This document shows, piece after piece, positions 53,869-62,426 of a stretch of 64,000 nt of DNA (position 1 is its first letter; every line of letters begins with the position of its first letter). Source of the DNA: Priapulus caudatus. Its lineage: Eukaryota; Priapulida; Priapulimorpha; Priapulimorphida; Priapulidae. The translations under genes and the position numbers were made by a program. The notes beneath the pieces are model-generated. The model made no database searches. It worked only from the letters and a program-made list of their open reading frames with translations, and was not told the DNA's origin. The stretch lies in NCBI RefSeq assembly GCF_000485595.1, contig NW_014577085.1, positions 398,346-462,345 on the forward strand, read 5' to 3'.

Positions 53869-55607
53869 GCCTCAGCCTCAGGCACTTGGAACGGCTCAAT
53901 AAAAAAAATAGTGGTAAATAAACACGAAATGTATTAACTACCAAAGTCTTAATGTTTCTCTACTCTATGTCGCCTATTATTCCCGGTCATATGCTCATCT
54001 GCAACACACAACTGTCACCGCACGCCCGCCCTGTGCACAAAGTGACAAACAACAATGAATAAGAGAGCAGGTAGGAAACCTAGACCGAATAATTCTGTCC
54101 CATATAACCTTTTTTATATCTTGGTGAGGGTTATATTGGGACAGAACGGGGTTCATTGAAATTTCGTGAGATCGCATGCAAAATGCATGCGCTGAGAATG
54201 CGGCCCGTACGATGCTATTGGCGCGAAAAAAAACCTACCGTTCCCTTCTACATGGCTTTACCTTGCTACTGATATGTGTATACATTCACTTCAATCGTTA
54301 TTCACTTCTTAAAAGATTGCTTTTCATAAGCACCGCTTCGTTCAACTTTCCTAAATTACATCGCCATTTACAAACAATCAGACCAATCACAGCGAGTCTA
54401 TCAGGCCTCCTGCAGCGCCACAGATACAAGCGAGAACCAGGGGCTATTGTAAGACTCGCTCTGATTGGTCTGATTGTTTGTAAATGGCGATGTAATTTAG
54501 GAAAGTTGAACGAAGCGGTGTTTAGGAAAAACAATCTTTTAAGAAGTGAATATCGATTGAAGTGAATGTATACACATATCAGTAGCAAGGTAAAGCCATG
54601 TAGAAGGGAACGGTAGGTTTTTTTTCGCGCCAATAGCGGCGTACGGGCCGCATTCTCAGCGCATGCATTTTGCATGCGATCTCACGAAATTTCAATGAAC
54701 CCCGTTCTCTCCCAATATAACCCTCACCAAAATATAAAAAAAGGTTATATGGGACAGAATTATTCGGTCTAGTAGGAAACCGTGATCGCGAAATTCGCTC
54801 GACGCTCGCTTTATTTCACACCTTCACAGCACGAATACACATCCAACAGCTTCTATCTTGGTATCTATGTGTAGCTAAATGTTTACTTGTTCGAATTATA
54901 ACTCTGTCCTTTGTCCTTACCTACTCCCGCCAGAGATATCTCGTGAAATCCTGCAGGAAATGTTCTCTTCGTGAAAATGTAAAGAGGGCGAGCTGTCTGT
55001 TTATACACGAGTAATGGCGGCGCATTGCATGCCAGGATGAGCTGCTGCCTGGCTCCGAGCCTCCGTTTCGAGGCCTGCCAAGCCAAGCATAATGCGCGTG
55101 GGCATGACGCCACACACACACGACTACAGTGATCGATCGAAAGTAGCGCCGTTAGGGATTTTTGGACGATACGTCCTCTTTACATCCTCTTTACATTTTC
55201 ACGGAGAGAACATTTCCTGCAGGATTTCACGAGATATCTCTGGAGGGAGTAGGTAAGGACAAAGGACAGAGTTATAATTCGAACAAGTAAACATTTAGCT
55301 ACACATAGATACCAAGATAAAGCTGTTGGATGTGTATTCGTGCTGTGAAGGTGTGAAATGAAGCGAGCATTGAGCGAATTTTGCGATCACGCTTTCCTAC
55401 CTGCTCTCTTATTCATGTTGTTTGTGCACAGGGCGGGCGTGCGGTGTACTTGGGTGTTGCAGATGAGCATTTGACCGGCATTTACGGGTAATTATCAGCA
55501 ATAATAGGCGACATGATAGAGTAGAGAAATATTAAGACTGGTAGTAAATACATTTCGTGTTTATTGACTTTTTTTATAGAGACGTTTCAAGTGCTTGTGG
55601 CCTAAGC
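53869..55607. mobile_element. Large foldback element, GCACTTGAAGCG family, with nested insertion
   Basis: The element spans 53877-55599 (1723 bp), of which about 700 bp is a later insertion. The flanks are GCCTCAGC (53869-53876) and GCCTAAGC (55600-55607), an 8-bp duplication with one mismatch. Arm sequences such as AAATTCGCTCGACGCTCGCT and GAATACACATCCAACAGCTT are shared with 35813-36962. The loop lies near 54985-55187. Confidence 0.85.
54071..54781. mobile_element. Nested 691-bp palindromic element with perfect 10-bp TSD
   Basis: The element spans 54081-54771. It starts TAGACCGAATAATTCTGTCC and ends in the complement. The arms run to the centre near 54425. The duplication GTAGGAAACC is perfect on both sides (54071-54080 and 54772-54781). 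The empty site is preserved in the opposite arm of the host element near 55391-55405. Mirror-image frames of 129 and 125 codons are palindrome artefacts. Confidence 0.9.
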
Positions 55608-55905
55608 AGCCAGTAGGCAGCCAGTAGTGCCAGTAGCACTGCCACTGGCAGTTCCAACAAATAAGTAAAAATATAAATAATGTATAATAAATCTTATTGC
55701 ACCACTATTAAAGCTAGATAGCTATGCACATCGCATCAGCTTTAGTGCGCTGCGAGCCCTCCGATTAGTCGGTGAACGACGCGCCACGTGCACATCTCCA
55801 CGATGAGCTTTTCTCAGGCATCAGGCTTCAGATGCATTCGCTCTCGAAGTTTGTCGAGCCCTATGCGCATTGGGAAAGCTTGCGTCATAGGTCAACAGAA
55901 ATAGC

Positions 55906-56591
55906 CAGGGCACAAAATTCAGATTTTGTTTTATGGCTCACAAGCCTCACGCATTTGGCGTGAGACTCACGCAATTCAGCATAATCTCACGCTCTCACAC
56001 ACATTTCTGATAGTCCCCGAGAATCTCACGCAATTGCAAGAATCCAGTTTTTCTTCGTTGTGTGGAGTGGGTCTAGCCGAACTTTGCCAAAAAACGCAGG
56101 ACACGAGGCACGGGAATCTCGACATTTAATACTTGTGGCGCACCCAGCGACTGATTTTGATAATCTGACTGCTGCTGGGGGCATCAAATAGCACCCCATT
56201 TAAAAAAAAAAATCTTACCTCCACTCACCCTCCCTTCGCGCCTGCAACGCAAAGGCTAAGGCCTTCAGCCTTAGATTTTCTGATTCAAAATAAATCTCAC
56301 TCATTTTTAAAGCTACCCCTTGAGAGCCCTGTTTGTTTGTAAAATTGATGTAATGTTTCACGCTTGCATTTTGGATTTCAAATTTGTAAAATGTTGATAA
56401 AATATGGTGTGATATCCTTCCGTTCAGGTAAAACACTATTTGCTCATTTAATGCTATATAAATAAAAATTGTAGGTACTCACTAACAGGCTGAAACCACC
56501 GGCTCGGAGGGCTGGTGTTTTGGCAATGTTACCGGCCCTCCAAATAATTTGCCAGCATATGCCAGTGGGCCGGTGCTAATTTTGCGCCCTG
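55906..56591. mobile_element. hAT-like element, CAGGGCACAAAATT ends
   Basis: The left end is CAGGGCACAAAATTCAG and the right end is CTAATTTTGCGCCCTG. The flanks share AATAG imperfectly. The interior has repeated ACTCACGCAATT motifs like those in the element at 48468-48775. No transposase was found. Confidence 0.65.
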
Positions 56592-57220
56592 AATAGAGAG
56601 CGGTTGGATAATTTGCCGTTCTTCACATCGATTTTTTGAAAAAGTGTATAGACGCTTCAGAGCCGATATTGTGGTAATGCGTAATTCTCGGGATTGAGAG
56701 AAAAGATTCGTGTTCAGGATAAAACCACATTGGAAGTACGTAGTCCCCAAGATCACATCATACAGTGTGTGAATCACCCAGGGCAACTCCATGCAAAAAC
56801 GGTGTTGGCTTTGTAAAAGTATCATAGTAAAAGTAGCCACAGTTTTTAACCAACTACGGCTACGGCCAAATTCGACTGGAAGCTACAAAACTAAATTACT
56901 AGCTATGACTGAACCGGCGGACACAAACACATATCAGATGCACGTATATAAACACATCCTGTGTGCATGCTTACGAGCAATCAGTCGTATGCACGCTAAC
57001 ACAAAAATATTTTTATTCTGTAAAGTTGTTTAAAAAAATTCCATGCTGCATTGATAAATACAAAACTTAATATAAACTAACATTTTCATTGACTTTTCAG
57101 AAGCATCAATGTACGTACATATACCAACCAAATAGGAGCGTGCCAAATAAAGAGCCAGCTGAAGTTATAGATGTATGTATGTATGCATCCCATTGTCCTG
57201 TTATTGATGTGATTATCAAA

Positions 57221-60200
57221 ATGGCGACGTTGCAATGCCATAAGGCTGAATGCCTAATCACGGGAAGGTCGTTCCTGTGTCCAACCCTCATCAGGATGTC
57301 CGCCAGGGCAATGTCTAAGACAGCAGATTCTAACACTTCAGCTAAGAGTAAAAGTCCACGTCTAAATCCTATCAAGATACAGATGCTCTCTGAAGGTCTG
57401 CATCGACAGGTGTTCGGCACATCGGACCAGAAGAGCGTTGAGGAGAGCATGGTGAGGAAAAGCATTGATCACCTCAAGTCACACGACCTCTGGGGCCGTG
57501 ACACGACCATCCTACCAGAAGTCGACTTCAAGCTGCCGAAGCTGTGCGGCAAGGACATAGCCGAGCACGTCTCTAATGTGGCGCGCAGGCAGAGCGAACC
57601 ATACCTGAGAGCGTGTGAGGATCTTGTCGCAGCCCCGCTCCCTCCTCCCCCCGCCGAGTGGGCGTTCCGCGCCGGCTGGACGGCCTACAAGCCGGACGGC
57701 AGCGCAACGGCCATCGACTACCCGGAGGATGATGGCCTTGTGTTCGACATCGAGGTGTGCGGTGCCGGCAGCATCTTCCCGACGCTGGCGACGGCAGCCT
57801 CCCCAACCGGGTGGTACTCGTGGTGCAGCGAGCGACTCACGGGGCAGAGCCTGCAGTGGGCTCAGCATCCCTCCATCTCCGACCTGATCGCGCTCGAGAC
57901 GAGGCCCGGCAGGGTGAAGCCCGATGGCGACTGGAGGCAGCGGGTGGTCGTCGGGCACAACGTGAGCTACGACCGCGCGCGAGTCAAGGAGCAGTATCTG
58001 ATCGGCAGCACGAAGATGCGCTTTGTCGACACTATGTCGTTTCACATCGCCTGCTCGGGTCTCACAAGCTTCCAGCGCACAATGTTGATGTCACTGCGAA
58101 CGGGCAACCAGCCGAAGGAGGTGCGCGAGCGCAAGTTGAAGATGAGAGGACCTCCGAATTTGAACTGGATGAAAGTGGGTTCGATGAATGGCCTCGCAGA
58201 CGTTTATCGACTATACTGCGGCAAGGAGCCACACAGTAAGGAGACGCGCAACGTGTTTGTCAAGGGAACGCTGGACGACGTGCGCGCTGACTTTCAGAAC
58301 CTGATGACGTACTGCTCGAACGACGTGCTGATCACGCACGAGCTGCTGCAGCGGCTGCTGCCAATGTTCCTCGAGCGGTTTCCGCACCCGGTCACGTTCG
58401 CCGGCATGCTGGAGATGGGGCAGGCGTACCTGCCCGTCAACAAGAACTGGGAGCGCTACGTCGCTGATTCCGATGCGACGTACCATGACCTGCAGAAGGA
58501 GCAGAAGCTGTCGCTGATGCATCTCGCCGACGATGCTTGCGAGCTTACGAACCACGAGCGTTACAAGTCCGACCTCTGGCTGTGGGATCTAGACTGGACG
58601 GTTAAAGATCTCAGGTTGAATAAATCGCAGACGAAAACTTTAAAGAAGACGAAAAAGAGCCAATCAGTGCTTGATAAAGAAGAAACTGAAGCATCACAGG
58701 CGGAGTGTGAGAAAGAGATGGAGAATGCTGGTTCCGCAACCAATCCTGAAGATATTGTCGATGACGATAAGGAGGAATGGGATGCATTGAGACAAAGAGT
58801 AGAACCAGTGATCAAAACAGCATCTAGACTTCCTGTAGTAAAATCGCATCTAGCCGGTTACCCTGCCTGGTACAGAGACCTCTGTCCGAGGAATAACAAG
58901 AACGTGGGAGAAGATTGGATGCCCGGTCCATCTCTCATCAGTTCGCAGGTGCGCGTTGCCCCAAAGCTGTTGCGTCTAACGTGGGACAGCTACCCCGTCT
59001 ACTACAGTGACGTCCACGGCTGGGGCTATCTAGTTCCAGGACGCACCGACAATCTGCTGCACGCCAGCGACGAAGCCGTCCGGCTGGCCGAGAGTGCCAT
59101 GGCGCAGCTATCGTCCATCAATCCGCAGAAGCAGTTTGCAGTCGCCGACGACGGCAACGACGTCCTCAATAAGCTGCTGGAACAGATCGAGGCATTGAGC
59201 GACGACACGAGCGCACTCTCCAAGATGTGGCAGGCGTTCCGCAAGATGGAGAGGATCGCGAAAAAGCGACGGAAGCTGGAGGAGACGGGCGGGGCTCCGT
59301 CGTCGCACAAGGGCAACGGGCCGTACAACGCTGACGTCGACGTACCCGGATTCTGGTTCTTCAAGCTCCCTCACAAGGACGGAGAATCGCTGCGCGTCGG
59401 CAATCCGCTAGCGAAGGATTTTCTAAAGTGGATCGAGGACGGCAGCCTTCGGGCGCAGTCGGGCACGAAAGCCAACAAGGCGCTCTACCTGAGCAAGATG
59501 ACTTCCTACTGGAAGAACGCGCACAAGCGCATCACGACGCAGAACCCAGTCTGGCTGAAGAAGTCCGAGCTTCCTCGGGTCGTCACCCGGGCGCCGGCGT
59601 ACGACGAGATGGGACTGTACGGCGCCATCGTGCCCAAGGTCGTCACCGCGGGAACGCTCACGCGGCGAGCCGTCGAGGCGACCTGGCTGACGGCGAGCAA
59701 TGCGTATCCCGACAGAGTTGGCAGCGAGCTGAAATCGATGGTGCAAGCGCCCCCTGGCTACCACTTTGTCGGCGCCGACGTCGATTCGCAGGAGCTGTGG
59801 ATCGCAGCGATCCTCGGTGACGCGAACTTCGCCGGCCTGCACGGCTGCACGGCGTTCGGCTGGATGACGCTGCAGGGCAGGAAGTCCGAGGGAACGGACC
59901 TGCACAGCAAGACGGCGGCGGCGGCTGGCGTCACGCGCGACCAGGCCAAGGTGCTCAACTACGGACGCATCTACGGCGCAGGCAGGCCGTTCGCGCAGCG
60001 CCTGCTCATGCAGTTCAACCACAAGCTGACGGCGGCGGAGGCGCGCGAGACGGCCGAGCGCATGTACGCCGTCACGAAGGGCACGCGCGCCGCCGCACCG
60101 CACGGCCCCGCCCGCTGGCAGCACGGCAGCGAGTCGGAGATGTTCAACAAGCTGGAGGAGATCGCGCAGGGGGCGCTGCCGTGCACGCCCGTGCTCGGCG

Positions 60201-60673
60201 GCAGGATCAGCCGCGCGCTGGAGCCGCGCGCGGTGGAGCGGGACTTCATGACGAGCCGCGTGAACTGGGTCGTGCAGAGCTCGGCCGTCGACTACCTCCA
60301 CCTGACGCTCGTCTGCGTGCGCCACCTGCTGGACGAGCACGGCATCGACGCGCGCTTCTGCATCAGCATCCACGACGAGGTGCGCTACCTGGTGAGCAGC
60401 GCGGACCGGTACCGCGCGGCGCTCGCGCTGCAGGTCGCCAACCTGCTGACCCGCGCCATGTTCGCGTGCAGCCTCGGCATGCACGACCTGCCGCAGTCCG
60501 TCGCCTTCTTCAGCAGCGTAGACGTCGACACGGTGCTGCGTAAGGAGGTCGGCATGGACTGCGTAACGCCGTCGAACCCGCACGGCCTGCACAAGGGCTA
60601 CGGAGTGCCCCCTGGCGAGGCACTCGACATTTACGCGATCCTCGCCAAGACGCGCGGCGGGAAACTGAAGTGA
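57221..60673 (+). CDS. POLG: Mitochondrial DNA polymerase gamma catalytic subunit, single coding exon
   Basis: POLG is the family A polymerase that replicates and proofreads mitochondrial DNA. The ATG at 57221 (context AAAATGG) gives 1150 residues with a basic, Ser-rich N-terminus fitting a mitochondrial presequence. The frame is open further upstream, but 57089 is a TTG and an acceptor-like TTTTCAG ends at 57100. The exonuclease motifs are intact: VFDIEVC (D176, E178), VVGHNVSYDRAR (N247, D251) and YCSNDVL (Y364, D368). The polymerase motifs are intact: VGADVDSQELW (D853), KVLNYGRIYGAG (K910, Y914, Y918) and ISIHDEVRY (H1051, D1052). The offset from human numbering is +37 at motifs A and B but +83 at motif C, so about 46 residues are missing in the fingers region after MYAVTKG. 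The C-terminus ends GVPPGEALDIYAILAKTRGG. Unlike the intron-rich neighbours it has no intron and is strongly GC-rich. Confidence 0.97.
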   Translation: MATLQCHKAECLITGRSFLCPTLIRMSARAMSKTADSNTSAKSKSPRLNPIKIQMLSEGLHRQVFGTSDQKSVEESMVRKSIDHLKSHDLWGRDTTILPEVDFKLPKLCGKDIAEHVSNVARRQSEPYLRACEDLVAAPLPPPPAEWAFRAGWTAYKPDGSATAIDYPEDDGLVFDIEVCGAGSIFPTLATAASPTGWYSWCSERLTGQSLQWAQHPSISDLIALETRPGRVKPDGDWRQRVVVGHNVSYDRARVKEQYLIGSTKMRFVDTMSFHIACSGLTSFQRTMLMSLRTGNQPKEVRERKLKMRGPPNLNWMKVGSMNGLADVYRLYCGKEPHSKETRNVFVKGTLDDVRADFQNLMTYCSNDVLITHELLQRLLPMFLERFPHPVTFAGMLEMGQAYLPVNKNWERYVADSDATYHDLQKEQKLSLMHLADDACELTNHERYKSDLWLWDLDWTVKDLRLNKSQTKTLKKTKKSQSVLDKEETEASQAECEKEMENAGSATNPEDIVDDDKEEWDALRQRVEPVIKTASRLPVVKSHLAGYPAWYRDLCPRNNKNVGEDWMPGPSLISSQVRVAPKLLRLTWDSYPVYYSDVHGWGYLVPGRTDNLLHASDEAVRLAESAMAQLSSINPQKQFAVADDGNDVLNKLLEQIEALSDDTSALSKMWQAFRKMERIAKKRRKLEETGGAPSSHKGNGPYNADVDVPGFWFFKLPHKDGESLRVGNPLAKDFLKWIEDGSLRAQSGTKANKALYLSKMTSYWKNAHKRITTQNPVWLKKSELPRVVTRAPAYDEMGLYGAIVPKVVTAGTLTRRAVEATWLTASNAYPDRVGSELKSMVQAPPGYHFVGADVDSQELWIAAILGDANFAGLHGCTAFGWMTLQGRKSEGTDLHSKTAAAAGVTRDQAKVLNYGRIYGAGRPFAQRLLMQFNHKLTAAEARETAERMYAVTKGTRAAAPHGPARWQHGSESEMFNKLEEIAQGALPCTPVLGGRISRALEPRAVERDFMTSRVNWVVQSSAVDYLHLTLVCVRHLLDEHGIDARFCISIHDEVRYLVSSADRYRAALALQVANLLTRAMFACSLGMHDLPQSVAFFSSVDVDTVLRKEVGMDCVTPSNPHGLHKGYGVPPGEALDIYAILAKTRGGKLK

Positions 60674-61040
60674 CGCTGGAAGATACGGACAATGAAAATG
60701 ACATGCGACAGAATTGATTTCCCGTCGACTTGGTTGGGAGAATGTGCGCTGGAAGATACAGACAATAAAAATGACATGCCTCAGATTTGATTTCACGTCG
60801 ACTTGGTTAGGAGAATGTGCACTGGAAGATAGTGATGTACGGACAAATCAGATTTGATTTCACGTCGACTTGGTTAGGAGAATGTGCACTGGAAGATAGT
60901 GATGTACGGACAATAAAAATGACATGCCGCAGAATTGATTTCCCGTCGACTTGGTGGGGAGAATGTGCGCTGGAAGATACAGACAATAAAAATGGCATGC
61001 CTCAGATTTGATTTCATGTCGACTTGGTTAGGAGAATGTG
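60674..61040 (+). repeat. Minisatellite starting directly after the POLG stop, five units
   Basis: Units of about 67-81 bp start near 60674, 60746, 60819, 60886 and 60967. Each contains CTGGAAGATA and GTCGACTTGGT followed by GGAGAATGTG. Three units carry AATAAAAATGACATG-type sequence (near 60767, 60911 and 60986), so the array contains several candidate polyadenylation signals for POLG. It begins one base after the TGA. Confidence 0.88.
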
Positions 61041-61579
61041 CGGTATTAGGTATTGACATTATGGCACTTATGTGTGCATGCATTGTTATGTTTTGAATGT
61101 GGTGTTATGTATGTTATAAAAACTGGGAACGTGTCAAGCAACGCTGCATGCTTCAAACTGGGAAAAGCCGTAAGATTGCAAATATTGGAGCCATGTGAGG
61201 AAAGGGCTGAGAGGTTGGCATCATCACTCACAGCTCACAGATGCTCGCAAAACTCATAAATAGGTGGGCAGCTATATATTGTGAGATGACATGTCATCAG
61301 TCATGTGGAAAGATCTATCTGTACAGTGCTATTCTTTCTAAAGCTGCCAACCGTTACTATTCATTCTACATATTATTTCTGGACGTTATAAGTAAGGTGT
61401 AATCCTAACTGTATTAAGCTATAAGTTGCTTACATAAATACAATGAACGTGAACATAAATACGTAAAATGACAATACATTTCTGTGTGCCTGTGTCCCTG
61501 TACATTACATTCTGTTATAATTTTGTTGCAGAAACACTAGAGTAACTAAGCAGAAGATTTATTCCAAAAAGGAGACAAC
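61041..61579. other. Spacer between POLG and MRPL33
   Basis: About 540 bp holds no recognised gene. An acceptor-like TTTTGTTGCAG near 61522-61532 precedes the MRPL33 start by about 50 bases, so a non-coding first exon is possible. Confidence 0.45.
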
Positions 61580-62426
61580 ATGGCTAAGCCAGGAAAAAAG
61601 TAAGTGCTTTTAAAATGGGCCAAGCCTTAAATCACACCGCATTTCGTATTATAATCTATCATTTCCGTTAGATGTTATGCAGTGATTGAACTTTACATGT
61701 GCTGATGTTGGTGGCAGGTTTGTGCTGGTTGTGCTGAGGAGCATGGCAGGAACAGGACACGTGTACACCTGGGTGAGACAGCGGTTAGATGAGAAGCTGA
61801 TGCAGCTCATGTATGACCCTCATGGTGAGTATAGTGCAGGGGGGGGGGGTCCAGGGGGTCCGGACCCCCCCCCCTGCTCGCGCAGAAAACGCATCTAAGG
61901 GGGTCTAATTTCAAAAAATTTCTGGGGGAGGGCCCCCTGACCCCCCTTCGCGTGCTCACAAGTTGGGGTTATGGTTAGACCCCCCCCCCTGGTACAAATT
62001 CTGTACACGCCCCTGTAGTGTGCATTAGCATGTCTTTTCACATTCTGCTTAGTAGAGCACAGATCTACCTAAACTTGTTGGCTATCAGAGTTGTATACTT
62101 TGGTATTATCAGGTCCAGCTGAAGTTGAAGATTAAGGAGTTTAAAAGTCATCAACTTCTTTTTGTACTTGTAGCTCATTGAGAAATGTTCTTGAGGTTTT
62201 TGTACCAAGCTTAGATGTTTTTAATTAGTGAGGCTAGTCGGCTTTACGGCAATTTTCTTACATACAATTGCATTAGCTTCAGATCTTCACAAATTTATGC
62301 TTGTGGGGGTTTTAACTATTAATGTTTGTATTATATTTGCACACGTTTTTTTTACTTTCAGTGAGGCGGTGTGTTTTGTACAAAGAAGTAAGAAAGATTA
62401 AAAGCATGGACAATCGAACCCACTGA
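61580..62426 (+). CDS. MRPL33: Mitochondrial ribosomal protein bL33m, complete, 3 exons
   Basis: The product is a small protein of the large mitochondrial ribosomal subunit. Exons are 61580-61599, 61718-61824 and 62362-62426. They total 192 bases, or 63 residues (human is 65). It starts MAKPGKKFVLVVLRSMAGTG. Family landmarks are LRSMAGTGHVYTWVR, RLDEKLMQLMYDPH and VRRCVLYKEVRKIKSM, matching the bL33 pattern of a small beta-sheet protein ending in a basic VLYKE(V)RKIK segment. All junctions are GT-AG. The second intron holds a G/C-rich transposon-like remnant at 61835-62020. It shares orientation with POLG, but nothing indicates co-transcription. Confidence 0.92.
61835..62020. repeat. G/C-homopolymer-rich transposon remnant in MRPL33 intron 2
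   Basis: Runs of G and C bracket GGGTCTAATTTCAAAAAATT and TGGGGGAGGGCCCCCTGACC, a phrase resembling those at 20360 and 21975. It is probably an old hAT-like copy. The ends are not defined. Confidence 0.5.

Larger units (their letters stand above)
53338..57220. promoter_or_regulatory. Divergent promoter region of TMED10 and POLG
   Basis: The 3.9-kb interval contains both 5' flanks, a nested foldback complex (53877-55599) and a hAT-like element (55906-56591). An acceptor-like TTGACTTTTCAG at 57089-57100 suggests that POLG may have a 5' non-coding exon upstream. No TATA box is clear. Confidence 0.5.

Noticed and set aside
54176-54675. Mirror-image frames of 129 and 125 codons with the same protein on opposite strands
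   Set aside because: They are the two arms of the nested palindromic element; the similarity comes from the inverted repeat, not from two genes.
57089-57220. POLG start upstream of 57221
   Set aside because: The upstream frame opens with a TTG inside an acceptor-like sequence, and the next in-frame ATG (57179) gives a less presequence-like N-terminus. The ATG at 57221 has the best context and fits the family length, but this is not proven.
59423-60796. 457-codon open frame on the - strand opposite POLG
   Set aside because: It is the antisense shadow of the GC-rich POLG coding sequence. It is rich in Arg, Ala and Val with no family resemblance, and POLG on the + strand has every expected motif.
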